Assembly: GCF_018918125.1 (NCBI RefSeq)
Contig: NZ_JAHLQA010000007.1
Span: 1 to 64,000 of the forward strand
Length of the DNA stretch: 64,000 bases
Source of the DNA: Blautia sp. MSJ-19
Lineage (GTDB): Bacteria; Bacillota; Clostridia; Lachnospirales; Lachnospiraceae
Direction of reading: 5' to 3'
Below, piece after piece: positions 25,173-33,402 of this stretch. The notes beneath the pieces are model-generated. The model was given only the letters and a program-made list of their open reading frames with translations. It searched no databases and had not been told where the DNA came from. Every line of letters begins with the position of its first letter. Position 1 is the stretch's first letter. The position numbers were made by a program, and so were the translations under genes.

Positions 25173-26543
25173 ATGGGAAAAGAATTTAAAGATGGAAAAG
25201 TGCCGCTGATCAGCAAGATCGCGTATGGATTTGGAGATGTAGGTTGCAATTTCAGCTGGATGTTTGTGAGTAATTTTCTGATGATCTTTTATACGGATGT
25301 TTTTGGAATCAGCATGACGGCAGTTTCAGCACTGATGCTTTTTTCAAGATTCTGGGATGCGATCAATGATCCAATCGTCGGAGGACTGACTGATAAGACC
25401 AAGACGAGATGGGGCAGATATCGTCCGTGGCTACTGGTTGCAGCACCGGTTACAGCAATCCTTCTGATGCTGACTTTCTGGGCACATCCGGACTGGTCAG
25501 ACAAAGCAAAAATTATATATATGGTTGTCACTTACTGTCTGTTGGTTCTGGGATACACCTGTGTAAATATTCCATATGGAACTCTCTGTGGAGCAATGAC
25601 ACAGGACATTGATGAGCGTGCCAAGATCAACACATCCCGTTCTGTAGCGGCAATGATCGCAATTGGAATCATCAATATCATCACTGTTCCGTTGATCAGT
25701 AAACTCGGAAGCCACAGCGCAAAAAATGGCTATCTGTTTGTAGCAATCATTTATGGATGTATTTTTGCAGCATGTCATTTCTTCTGTTTTGCAAAGACAA
25801 AGGAAGCTGTGACAACACCGGAAAAAGAAAAAATCTCCATCAAAATTCAGTTAAAAGCGGTTATGCAGAACCGACCATACATACTTGCACTGATCGGACA
25901 GGTACTTTTTGGATTTACTCTTTATGGAAGAAATGCAGATGTCCTGTATTACTTTACTTACGTGGAGGGAAATGCATCTTATTATACAACATATTCCATG
26001 TGCATCATTATTCCGTCGATCATTGGAGCGGCATGTTTCCAGCCTGTATTCCGCAAACTTGACAATAAAGGAAGAACTGCATCCGTTTTTGCACTGCTTA
26101 CCGGTATTTCCATGTTGAGCATGTATTTCTTCAATGTAAAAGAAAGTGCGGTTATTTTCTATGCGCTGGCAGGAGTGACACAGTTCTTCTTCTCCGGATT
26201 TAACACCGCAATTTATGCGATCATACCGGACTGTGTGGAATATGGAGAGTGGAAAACAGGTCTTCGAAACGATGGATTCCAGTATGCATTTGTCTCACTG
26301 GGAAATAAGATCGGAATGGCGATCGGAACTGCGATGCTTGCAATGCTTCTTGGTAAATATGGTTATGTTGCGAATCAGACACAGAATTCTGCTGTCATCA
26401 GTATCATGAAACACTCATTTTCAACAATTCCTGGAATTCTCTGGATCGTGACGGCAATTGTACTGTTCTTCTATCGTTTAAACAAAAAACGCTACAATGA
26501 AATTGTAGAGGATCTTAAGAATGGAAAAAGAGGACAGTGTTAA
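25173..26543 (+). CDS. GPH-family glycoside-pentoside-hexuronide:cation symporter
   Basis: 456 aa, 12 predicted membrane segments. The N-terminus KIAYGFGDVGCNFSW and the loop DKTKTRWGRYRPWLL are diagnostic of the GPH (MelB/UidB/YicJ) family. It imports a glycoside or sugar with Na+ or H+. RBS AGGAG. It starts 22 nt after the dehydrogenase. No glycoside hydrolase is adjacent, so the imported compound is probably a monosaccharide or polyol, or is cleaved by an enzyme encoded elsewhere. Confidence 0.88.
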   Translation: MGKEFKDGKVPLISKIAYGFGDVGCNFSWMFVSNFLMIFYTDVFGISMTAVSALMLFSRFWDAINDPIVGGLTDKTKTRWGRYRPWLLVAAPVTAILLMLTFWAHPDWSDKAKIIYMVVTYCLLVLGYTCVNIPYGTLCGAMTQDIDERAKINTSRSVAAMIAIGIINIITVPLISKLGSHSAKNGYLFVAIIYGCIFAACHFFCFAKTKEAVTTPEKEKISIKIQLKAVMQNRPYILALIGQVLFGFTLYGRNADVLYYFTYVEGNASYYTTYSMCIIIPSIIGAACFQPVFRKLDNKGRTASVFALLTGISMLSMYFFNVKESAVIFYALAGVTQFFFSGFNTAIYAIIPDCVEYGEWKTGLRNDGFQYAFVSLGNKIGMAIGTAMLAMLLGKYGYVANQTQNSAVISIMKHSFSTIPGILWIVTAIVLFFYRLNKKRYNEIVEDLKNGKRGQC

Positions 26544-26554
26544 AACAAAAATTT

Positions 26555-26583
26555 TTGACTTTCTTTTACGAAAATAGTATCAT
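26555..26583 (+). promoter_or_regulatory. Promoter of the fluoride riboswitch transcript
   Basis: TTGACT (26555-26560), 17-nt spacer, TATCAT (26578-26583). The start would fall just before the aptamer. Confidence 0.65.
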
Positions 26584-26592
26584 TTACCCGAA

Positions 26593-26654
26593 TTGGGAAT
26601 GAAGTTCTCCCATGGGAAACCTAAACTGCTTATACAGAGCTGATGACTTCTACG
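26593..26654 (+). ncRNA. Fluoride riboswitch (crcB motif)
   Basis: The core pattern matches the crcB aptamer: a stem GGGA/TCCC enclosing ATGAAGTTC (about 26595-26611), then AAACTGCT, and the conserved AGCTGATGACTTCTAC (26638-26653). The pseudoknot is supported by GAAGT (26601-26605) complementing ACTTC (26646-26650), as in known members where this pair covaries. Its 3' end overlaps the left arm of a terminator, giving a classic ON-with-fluoride switch. Confidence 0.85.
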
Positions 26655-26686
26655 ATTATTCAGTCGCAGAAGTTGTCAGCTTTTTT
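26638..26686 (+). terminator. Terminator of the fluoride riboswitch
   Basis: AGCTGATGACTTCT (26638-26651) pairs with AGAAGTTGTCAGCT (26668-26681), followed by T residues. It shares bases with the aptamer, so the two folds are mutually exclusive. Confidence 0.88.
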
Positions 26687-26720
26687 GCGTCTGAAGGAAA
26701 ATAAAAGGAGGAAATTTTTT

Positions 26721-26978
26721 ATGCTTATGTCACTGGCACTTATCATCATTCTTCTCAAAGCCGGACTGTCGCTGAATCTGGAAGACCTTAAGAAAGTAGG
26801 GCATCCGGCGGTCGTGGTTCCGCGAATGGTAAGACTGATAGAAACAAAATATGGTACAGGCAAAACAATCCCGCAGATGATCCTGTCCGCAGCAGTCATG
26901 GCGATCATCATCACCGCCCCGCTTGGTGCGTTTGGCATGGATATGTTGAATAACTTCTGGAGAAAGACTAGGATATAA
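26721..26978 (+). pseudogene. Internally deleted remnant of a monovalent cation:proton antiporter
   Basis: 85-codon open frame with AAAGGAGG at 26704-26711 and ATG at 26721. It reads like separated pieces of a roughly 400-aa CPA-type antiporter joined in frame: start MLMSLALI, then IIILLKAGLSLNLEDLKKVG, then VVPRMVRLIETKYGTGKTIP, then the C-terminal AAVMAIIITAPLGAFGMDML. From memory of the family these motifs are normally far apart, so at least two or three deletions are inferred. Only about two membrane segments remain, too few for transport. The intact fluoride riboswitch upstream suggests the ancestor was a fluoride-stress antiporter. Confidence 0.65.
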
Positions 26979-27162
26979 ATGAAAAGCTACGTGCAGTTTA
27001 CAAAAAGATTGGGTATAACTGAATCTTTTTGGACAGAATTGGTCGATGAGGAGCAGAAATAAATCTGTGACAATGCATTTTTGTGTTAAGCTTAATATGA
27101 GAGAACTATATGTGAGAGATTTGGGGAAAATAAATTTACATTATTTTTAACGAGGTAAAGAA

Positions 27163-28260
27163 ATGAAAATCACATGTAAAAAAGGTCATAATGCACAGAA
27201 AATGCTGCGACTGGTTATGAATCTGATAGAAAAAAAGAGTCTGGAATACCCGTTTCTGGATGATGACATGGAAATCGAGATCACACTGAGAGACAAAGAC
27301 GGACAGATTTTTCCAGAGGATGAGCAGATTTACTGTTTTGGAGAAGAAGAGCTGGAGACAGTGAAGATGATGGAAGAGGATGCGTCTTTTTATTATGAAC
27401 ACGATGCACTTACAAAATTGTTCAACCGTGGAAAATATGACCGTGATATCAATCATTTTAAGGTAATTGGATACCAGCGACTGACTTGTGTCTATATAGA
27501 TGCGGTGGGACTTCACGAAATCAATAATCATCTGGGACATAAGGTTGGAGATGAAATGCTGTGCTGTATCGCAGATGGAATACGCAAATTATTTCCAAAC
27601 AGTCTTGCTTACAGGATTGGCGGCGATGAATTTGTAATATTAAGTCCTGGTCATGGAGTTGATGAAGTCAGAGAAGTGGCGGCTGTTTTGAAGAGAAAAA
27701 TCAAGAAACAGGACTATGAGATTTCTCTTGGAATCGGGGAGAGTACAGACAAGGATACCCTGATCAATACGATCAATGAAGCGGAAAACGCCATGCGTGC
27801 GGATAAAGAGGCATTTTATCGTCAAAATGGTGCTGAGAGACAGATGCGTACACTGAATCATAAGCTGGAAAGGATTCTGCTTGAGAAACAGGACGCCAGT
27901 CAGTTCCTGAACGTGATCGCACCAAAATACAAGGGTGTTTATATGGTCAATCCGAGGGATGACAGTTGCCGTTACATTTATATCCCAAAGTATTTCCGCC
28001 GAATGCTGGAAGAAAATGACGGGCACTTTGTTGTGTCGATCAAAGAGTACTGCAGGAAGATGATTCGTCCGGAATATCATGAACAGTTTGATGAGTTATG
28101 TGATTATCAGTCGATTCTTCAGAGACTGAAACAAGGCGAGACCATCAATATGACCTATCAGAAACTGGATGGTAACTGGGTCAATCTGAAGATTACGATT
28201 TACGACCAGAATGATATAGACAATGATGAAATGCAGTGGATTTTTGTGGATGCAAACTGA
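27163..28260 (+). CDS. GGDEF-domain protein, probable diguanylate cyclase
   Basis: 365 aa, soluble. The central GGDEF domain (about 82-225) has YIDAVGLHEINNHLGHKVGD and an intact active site YRIGGDEFVIL. The N-terminal 80 residues are unassigned and acidic; the C-terminal 110 residues resemble a PAS-like fold. It should make cyclic-di-GMP from GTP, but activity depends on unseen partners. GAGGT precedes the start. Probably monocistronic. Confidence 0.82.
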   Translation: MKITCKKGHNAQKMLRLVMNLIEKKSLEYPFLDDDMEIEITLRDKDGQIFPEDEQIYCFGEEELETVKMMEEDASFYYEHDALTKLFNRGKYDRDINHFKVIGYQRLTCVYIDAVGLHEINNHLGHKVGDEMLCCIADGIRKLFPNSLAYRIGGDEFVILSPGHGVDEVREVAAVLKRKIKKQDYEISLGIGESTDKDTLINTINEAENAMRADKEAFYRQNGAERQMRTLNHKLERILLEKQDASQFLNVIAPKYKGVYMVNPRDDSCRYIYIPKYFRRMLEENDGHFVVSIKEYCRKMIRPEYHEQFDELCDYQSILQRLKQGETINMTYQKLDGNWVNLKITIYDQNDIDNDEMQWIFVDAN

Positions 28261-28391
28261 GAATTGCAGAATTGAAAGAATCCCTGGCAGGAACAGGATA
28301 TCGTGAGAAGTAGCCTGATGGTACAATGAAGTATCATCGGGCTTTCTTTTTGCCCGCAATACAATCATTGGAGAAAAAGGTGGATAAGAGG

Positions 28392-29585
28392 ATGGAAAAG
28401 AAGCAGAATCTTACATTGCGTTACAGTCTCATGCATTTTACACACTGGGCAGCTTCTACTGGAGCGGTAAGCTTTGCAACGGCATATCTGATCGGAAGAG
28501 GGCTTGAACCGGCTGCTGCGGGCTTTTTGCTGGCACTATCGGGATTGCTTTCGTGCGTGACACAGCCCGTTCTGGCATCAGTGGCGGATAAAGCACAGAA
28601 ATTTGTACTGGTAAAGATGCTTCTGGTGATGTCAGTGGTATCCTGCCTTGCATTGGGCATGCAGCTGTTTTCTGGAATTCCTGTTTATGTGGCAGGAATT
28701 ATCTATATGGCAGGAATATGGAGTGCAGATGCAATGGTTTCCCTGCAGAATGCTCTGCAGGTAGCCTATGAAGATGCCGGCTATGTAATAAATTACGGTG
28801 TGGGTCGTGGAATCGGTGCGATCGCATCAGCAGTTTCAGCATTGGTTGCGGGCATTGTGATCGCACGGTATGGTGCTGTCTGGATGGTAGTTTTCCTTCT
28901 TGTGTTCAGAGGACTGAGTATGATGGTTCTTGCAGGCTTTCCTGTGATTCAGAAGAAAACTTCCGAACATGTATCAGAAAAGAAGCGTGGCAGCAGTTCG
29001 GTCTTACATTTTTTCGCTCAGTACAAATGGTACTGTTTTTCACTGATTGCAGTATTGTTCCTCGGAATGTTTCATGCTATGACTGAAAATTATCTTTTTG
29101 CGATTATGGGAAGACTGGGTGGAGACAGCAGTCATGCCGGCGTTGCTGTTTTTATTGCATGTATCGTAGCATTTCCGGTAATTTTCTGTTACAGTGCGAT
29201 TCGAAAACATATCTGTGATATTCAGGTCATGAAGATCGCGGCAGTGTCTTTTCTGATTAAGTCCGTGATTTTTTATGTTGCACCGAATATTACATCAATT
29301 TACTTTATACAATTGCTGCAGATTACATCGTATGCACTGCTTGCTCCGGCACAGGTGTATTATGCAAGGGCAAAAGTGCGGGACTGCGATATGGTTAAAG
29401 GGCAGGCGTTTATGACAGCTGCCTATGCGCTGGGATGTTCCTGTGGGAATTTTGCCGGTGGCTGTCTTCTTGATTTTGGTGTGGAGAGACTTTTGCAGGC
29501 CGGAATCGCTATGGCATCAGCAGGTACGCTGATCATGTTTGTGACCGCAGATCGAGTTGACAACAAAGACGACGGGAATCTATAA
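28392..29585 (+). CDS. MFS transporter
   Basis: 397 aa from ATG 28392 (AAAAGGTGG 8 nt upstream). About 12 hydrophobic segments, of the LacY-like/MFS_1-like branch (HFTHWAASTGAVSFATAYLI at the N-terminus). Two halves are separated by a basic loop near 195-215. Substrate unknown; it precedes a Cof-type phosphatase by 60 nt, which might be co-transcribed. Confidence 0.78.
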   Translation: MEKKQNLTLRYSLMHFTHWAASTGAVSFATAYLIGRGLEPAAAGFLLALSGLLSCVTQPVLASVADKAQKFVLVKMLLVMSVVSCLALGMQLFSGIPVYVAGIIYMAGIWSADAMVSLQNALQVAYEDAGYVINYGVGRGIGAIASAVSALVAGIVIARYGAVWMVVFLLVFRGLSMMVLAGFPVIQKKTSEHVSEKKRGSSSVLHFFAQYKWYCFSLIAVLFLGMFHAMTENYLFAIMGRLGGDSSHAGVAVFIACIVAFPVIFCYSAIRKHICDIQVMKIAAVSFLIKSVIFYVAPNITSIYFIQLLQITSYALLAPAQVYYARAKVRDCDMVKGQAFMTAAYALGCSCGNFAGGCLLDFGVERLLQAGIAMASAGTLIMFVTADRVDNKDDGNL

Positions 29586-29645
29586 TCAGAAAGACTGATA
29601 AAAGTATCAGAACAGGAAAGCTGCGGGATAGAGAGGACAGAAGAC

Positions 29646-30416
29646 ATGATTAAAATTGCTTTTTTTGATATAGATGGAACAATGATCGATATGGAGAGTA
29701 AACAGATTACGGAGAAGATGCTGGAAACGCTGAGATGCCTTCAGGAAAATGGCATTAAGATCTGCATCGCAACAGGCAGATCACCGCTTGGACTCCCGAA
29801 AATTGAAGGAATTGTATTTGATGCGTATCTTACTTATAACGGATCTTATTGTTACAGTGGCAGTGATGTGATTCTGAGCCATTCTATTGAGAAAGGTGAT
29901 GTACACAGAATTATCAGAAATGCGGCAGAAATAAACAGACCTGTCGTGCTGGCAGGGAAAAAACGTATGGAAGCGAATGGGATTGATCAGAATCTGAGTG
30001 ATTATTTTGCAATTGGAAAACAGGAGCTTATTGTCGCAGATGATTTTGAAAGTCTGGCAGATGAGACCACTTATCAGATGATGATCGGGTGCAGAAAAGA
30101 GGAATATGCACAGGTTTTAAAAGATGTCCGGTCTGCACAGATCACTGCCTGGTGGGATCGTGCGGCAGATATCATTCCGGCAGGTGGTGGTAAAGGTGTC
30201 GGTGTAACTGCGGTTTTGAAATATTATGGAATGGATGCATCAGAGGCAATTGCATTTGGGGATGGCACGAATGATATAGAAATGCTTCAGGCAGTTGGAC
30301 ATGGCGTTGCGATGGGAAATGCGACAGAGGATGTCAAAGAAACAGCTTCTGATGTGTGTGGATGTGTGACAGAAGATGGAATTTATCATTATTGCAGAGA
30401 GCATAAGCTGATCTGA
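29646..30416 (+). CDS. HAD-superfamily hydrolase, Cof type
   Basis: 256 aa. HAD motif I FFDIDGTMID, motif II CIATGRSP, and motif IV AIAFGDGTNDIEML identify a Mg-dependent phosphatase with a C2B cap (Cof/YbhA group), usually acting on sugar phosphates or nucleotides such as FMN. RBS AGAGGA. Substrate cannot be assigned. Confidence 0.86.
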   Translation: MIKIAFFDIDGTMIDMESKQITEKMLETLRCLQENGIKICIATGRSPLGLPKIEGIVFDAYLTYNGSYCYSGSDVILSHSIEKGDVHRIIRNAAEINRPVVLAGKKRMEANGIDQNLSDYFAIGKQELIVADDFESLADETTYQMMIGCRKEEYAQVLKDVRSAQITAWWDRAADIIPAGGGKGVGVTAVLKYYGMDASEAIAFGDGTNDIEMLQAVGHGVAMGNATEDVKETASDVCGCVTEDGIYHYCREHKLI

Positions 30417-30428
30417 CAAAAAGCTGTG

Positions 30429-30457
30429 TTGCGTTTTTACTATGCTGTCGCTATAAT
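30429..30457 (+). promoter_or_regulatory. Promoter before the GNAT cluster
   Basis: TTGCGT (30429-30434), 17-nt spacer, TATAAT (30452-30457), 36 nt before the GNAT start. Confidence 0.7.
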
Positions 30458-30493
30458 GGGAATCAACAGAATGTTATATACGGAGATGTACAA

Positions 30494-30991
30494 ATGAGTT
30501 ATATTTTTCAAAAAGCAACAGCAGATGATGTGAGAAAAATTTTTCCTCTCTATGAGGAGAGACTTAAGTGGATGGATGAGGGTGGAATCAGACAGTGGAA
30601 TACAACGGATTATCTTGAAGTCTATCCACTTGCTTATTATGAGGAAAAGCAAAGCCGGGACAGGCTTTTTATATTAACAGAAAAAGGAACAGAGGAAATT
30701 GTTGCTGCGGCTGTACTTCTTGATGAAGATGCAAGATGGCCGTCAGATACAGGTTCCTCTGCTTTTTATATTCACAATCTGGTGACGGCATGTCATACAA
30801 GAGGTGCAGGGAAGCGGATGATTGAAGAACTGGAGCAGTTTGCAGTATCCTGTGGAAAGAACTATATGAGGCTGGACTGTACAGATGACAGTGAATTTCT
30901 TAATCAGTATTATGAAGGACTGGGATATGAACCGGTAGGATATTGCGTAGATGACCTATATCGGGGAATCCGACGTGAAAAGAAACTGTAG
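30494..30991 (+). CDS. GNAT family N-acetyltransferase
   Basis: 165 aa acyl-CoA-dependent acetyltransferase. The acetyl-CoA binding stretch is VTACHTRGAGKRMIEELEQF (motif A, about 97-116), followed by LDCTDDSEFLNQYYEGLGY. Substrate unknown. It is the first of three GNATs in a row that do not look like simple duplicates of each other. Confidence 0.82.
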   Translation: MSYIFQKATADDVRKIFPLYEERLKWMDEGGIRQWNTTDYLEVYPLAYYEEKQSRDRLFILTEKGTEEIVAAAVLLDEDARWPSDTGSSAFYIHNLVTACHTRGAGKRMIEELEQFAVSCGKNYMRLDCTDDSEFLNQYYEGLGYEPVGYCVDDLYRGIRREKKL

Positions 30992-31077
30992 ATTTCAGCG
31001 TGGATAAAATAAATAAGGGTTGTCAATAGCAATTATTATATAAAAACGTTGCATGAGCAAAGAGAGGTGCAGATATC

Positions 31078-31650
31078 ATAGACATTAAAATTCGTACAGC
31101 AAGAGTAGAAGATGCAGGAAAACTGCTGGATATTTACAGTTATTATGTAAAAAAGACAGCGGTAACTTTCGAATATGAAATTCCTTCTGTAGAGGAGTTT
31201 CAGGAACGAATCCGACATATTTTGGAACATTACCCTTATCTTGTCGCAGAAGAAGATGGACAGATCATCGGATATTCTTATGCAGGACGTTTGCGTCCAA
31301 GAGCAGCTTTTGCATGGGATGTGGAGATGACGATTTATCTGAAACATGATATGCGAAGAAGCGGTTTAGGGCGACGTATGTATACTCTTATGGAAGATAT
31401 TCTGAGAGAGCAGGGAGTTGTAAATGCAGTTTCATTGATCACAAAACCGACGGATGAATATTCTGATTTTAACAGTGTACAGTTTCATGAAAAGATGGGG
31501 TATATGCATGCTGGTGAGCTGAAAGACTGTGGTTATAAATTCAATAGATGGTATGCACTTTTATATATGGCTAAACAGATTGGAATACTGCAGGGAGAAA
31601 TGTTGCCGATCAAAGATTTTGATGAGGTCAGAGAGAAATTTAATCTGTAA
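31078..31650 (+). CDS. GNAT family acetyltransferase (PAT/phosphinothricin-like) with an ATA start
   Basis: About 190 aa. Homology to PAT-like GNATs clearly begins at IKIRTARVEDAGKLLDIYS, encoded from 31084, but no in-frame ATG, GTG or TTG lies between the upstream stop (31054) and 31222. The best initiation codon is ATA at 31078, preceded by AGAGAGG (31061-31067) at normal spacing; ATC 31075 and ATT 31084 are alternatives. Starting at TTG 31222 would delete 48 conserved residues. Motif A is RRSGLGRRMYTLMEDIL. Either weak initiation from a rare codon or start-loss decay. Confidence 0.7.
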   Translation: MDIKIRTARVEDAGKLLDIYSYYVKKTAVTFEYEIPSVEEFQERIRHILEHYPYLVAEEDGQIIGYSYAGRLRPRAAFAWDVEMTIYLKHDMRRSGLGRRMYTLMEDILREQGVVNAVSLITKPTDEYSDFNSVQFHEKMGYMHAGELKDCGYKFNRWYALLYMAKQIGILQGEMLPIKDFDEVREKFNL

Positions 31651-31674
31651 TTTTAACACAGGAGGAGATTTATT

Positions 31675-32166
31675 ATGAATATAAACATCAGAGAATACCG
31701 TACCGAAGATGCTGAGGCTGCTAGTGAGATCTGGAATCAGGTTGTGGATGACGGGGTGGCATTTCCGCAGGAAGAAGATCTTACCACAGAGGCAGGAGAC
31801 GTTTTTTTTAAGGAGCAGACTTACACGGGAATCGCAGAAAATACAGAGACCGGGGAAGTAGTCGGACTTTACATTCTGCATCCGAACAATATCGGAAGAT
31901 GCGGGCATATCAGCAATGCAAGTTATGCAGTACGCAGAGATATCCGAGGAGAACATATCGGAGAAAAACTGGTCCTGGACTGCCTGAGGATGGCAAAAGA
32001 AAAAGGATTCCGTGTGATGCAGTTTAACGCAGTTGTGGCATCCAATACACATGCACTGCACCTCTACGAGCGTATCGGATTTACGAAACTCGGTGTGATC
32101 CCGGGCGGTTTCCGCATGCCGGATGGTCATTATGAGGATATCGTTCCACATTATTATGTACTGTAA
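31675..32166 (+). CDS. GNAT family N-acetyltransferase
   Basis: 163 aa. Begins INIREYRTEDAEAASEIWNQ; acetyl-CoA motif VRRDIRGEHIGEKLVLDCL (about 83-101); ends with LYERIGFTKLGVIPGGFR. RBS AGGAGG. It follows the ATA-start GNAT by 24 nt and precedes the YbaK gene by 12 nt, so the three are probably co-transcribed. Confidence 0.85.
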   Translation: MNINIREYRTEDAEAASEIWNQVVDDGVAFPQEEDLTTEAGDVFFKEQTYTGIAENTETGEVVGLYILHPNNIGRCGHISNASYAVRRDIRGEHIGEKLVLDCLRMAKEKGFRVMQFNAVVASNTHALHLYERIGFTKLGVIPGGFRMPDGHYEDIVPHYYVL

Positions 32167-32178
32167 AAGGAGGACATT

Positions 32179-32652
32179 ATGTCATTAAAAAGAGCAGAAG
32201 AATATCTGGAAAGCAAGGGATTTCTGGATCATGTGATCGAACTTGAGGAATCCACAGCAACGGTTGCAATGGCGGCAGAAGCACTCGGCGTAGAACCTGG
32301 AATGATCGCCAAGACGATGTCCTTTATGCAGGGGGAAAATGCGGTTCTGATCCTTACAGAGGGCACTGCAAGAGTCGATAATCGTAAGTACAAAGACACC
32401 TTTCATGTCAAGGCCAAAATGATCCCGTTCGATCAGGTAGAGGAAGTGATCGGACATGCCCCGGGCGGCGTGTGCCCATTTGGGATCAATGATGATATCG
32501 AGGTCTATCTGGACGAAAGTCTCCGGAAATTTGACACCGTATACCCGGCAGCAGGCAATGACCACAGCGCAGTAAAGCTCACGATCCCGGAACTTGAACA
32601 GGTCGCAGATGCAAAAGGATGGGTGGATGTGTGCAAGGAAACGGAGAATTGA
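32179..32652 (+). CDS. ybaK: YbaK/EbsC-type aminoacyl-tRNA deacylase
   Basis: 157 aa. YbaK/ProX fold: SATVAMAAEALGVEPGMIAKTM-like region and the conserved GHAPGGVCPFGI loop (about 94-105). Members hydrolyse mischarged Cys-tRNA(Pro) or related species as trans-editing factors. AGGAGG lies 6 nt before the start. Specificity among the YbaK/ProX/EbsC group cannot be fixed. Confidence 0.85.
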   Translation: MSLKRAEEYLESKGFLDHVIELEESTATVAMAAEALGVEPGMIAKTMSFMQGENAVLILTEGTARVDNRKYKDTFHVKAKMIPFDQVEEVIGHAPGGVCPFGINDDIEVYLDESLRKFDTVYPAAGNDHSAVKLTIPELEQVADAKGWVDVCKETEN

Positions 32653-32681
32653 TTTTGAAAAAAAGAATATAGAGACTGGTA

Positions 32682-32966
32682 TCACATATCGAATAAATCA
32701 CTATGTGTACCTGTTCGAGAAAGAGTAAGAACAAGAATGCCATCTTCAATACGATAGATCAAAAGCCAGTCGGGTTGAATATGGCATTCTCTGTGTCCAC
32801 TCCAATTACCAGATAAAGCATGGTCTCGATACCTGGCATCCAGTGCTTCGCCATTTGCCAGTTTTGAGATAATATCTTTGAGAAGTGAAAGATTTAAGCC
32901 GCGTCGTTTGGCAAGCTTATAATCTTTCTTGAACTGCGTGGTGTGCTTGATTTCGTATTTGGTCAT
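32682..32966 (-). CDS. yafQ: Type II toxin, RelE/YafQ-like mRNA interferase
   Basis: 94 aa, basic. YafQ signature features: HTTQFKKDYKLAKRRG at the N-terminus, LDARYRDHALSGNWSGHREC and HIQPDWLLIYRIEDG, then LSRTGTHSDLF with the catalytic-region His. It cleaves mRNA on the ribosome and is neutralised by the upstream antitoxin, whose gene overlaps it by 4 nt. Confidence 0.9.
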   Translation of the reverse strand: MTKYEIKHTTQFKKDYKLAKRRGLNLSLLKDIISKLANGEALDARYRDHALSGNWSGHRECHIQPDWLLIYRIEDGILVLTLSRTGTHSDLFDM

Positions 32967-33244
32967 GCATCAAGATCTGCAAATAATTCATCTACATCGT
33001 GGTATCCTTTTACAGAGGAATCCTTTGCAATCCTTTCTGCTTCCAACATGGCGGAAACGGTTTCTTTGTTAGGAGTATCTTCTGTAATTCGAAACGGGAT
33101 ACCTCGTTCTCTTAATGCCTGACGAACAAAGATATTAAAAGCAGTACTGAGATTCATACCAAGTTCGTCGAATAGTGCTTCAGCGGCAGCTTTGAGTTCA
33201 TTATCCATTCGGATACTGATATTGCTGGTTGAAGATTTAGCCAT
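32963..33244 (-). CDS. dinJ: Type II antitoxin, RelB/DinJ family
   Basis: 93 aa from the ATG at 33244, with AAGGAAG 8 nt upstream; a second ATG at 33262 lies ahead of this site. N-terminal ribbon-helix-helix domain (SNISIRMDNELKAAAEALFD, LGMNLSTAFNIFVRQAL) binds DNA, and the acidic C-terminus (about 60-93) wraps the toxin. Confidence 0.9.
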   Translation of the reverse strand: MAKSSTSNISIRMDNELKAAAEALFDELGMNLSTAFNIFVRQALRERGIPFRITEDTPNKETVSAMLEAERIAKDSSVKGYHDVDELFADLDA

Positions 33245-33276
33245 AATAGCACTTCCTTTCATTTTTTTGTATTGAT

Positions 33277-33320
33277 ATTATATGATGATTGCACGAAAAT
33301 ATCAATAAATTACACGAAAA
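33277..33320 (-). promoter_or_regulatory. DinJ-YafQ promoter with tandem operator-like repeats
   Basis: On the minus strand TTGATA (33305-33300), 17-nt spacer, TATAAT (33282-33277). Two direct repeats CACGAAAA (plus-strand 33292-33299 and 33313-33320) are 21 bp apart, two helical turns, overlapping and upstream of the -35; they are candidate DinJ sites. Confidence 0.6.
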
Positions 33321-33350
33321 AATAAAAATATTTTTTGATGATAAATTTAT

Positions 33351-33379
33351 TGTAACGTTTCTGATACCTGCGTCGTCAT
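33351..33379 (+). promoter_or_regulatory. Candidate ECF-sigma promoter
   Basis: TGTAAC (33351-33356), 17 nt, CGTCAT (33374-33379). It resembles the AAC/CGTC-type promoters of Firmicute ECF sigmas and precedes an ECF sigma gene, so autoregulation is likely. The predicted 5' UTR would be short (about 17 nt). Confidence 0.45.
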
Positions 33380-33402
33380 ATATGTGAAGGAGGAAAACAC
33401 CA

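Noticed and set aside
24125-25249. Long minus-strand frame (374 codons) opposite the dehydrogenase gene
   Set aside because: Exactly mirrors the coding gene, Cys/His/Ile-rich, no domain or RBS; a codon-bias artefact.
26643-26720. Extended N-terminus for the antiporter remnant from ATG 26643
   Set aside because: This stretch is the riboswitch terminator stem; the AAAGGAGG at 26704 and ATG 26721 give the real start.
31222-31650. Short GNAT starting at TTG 31222
   Set aside because: It would drop 48 residues that clearly belong to the acetyltransferase fold, and no RBS precedes it.
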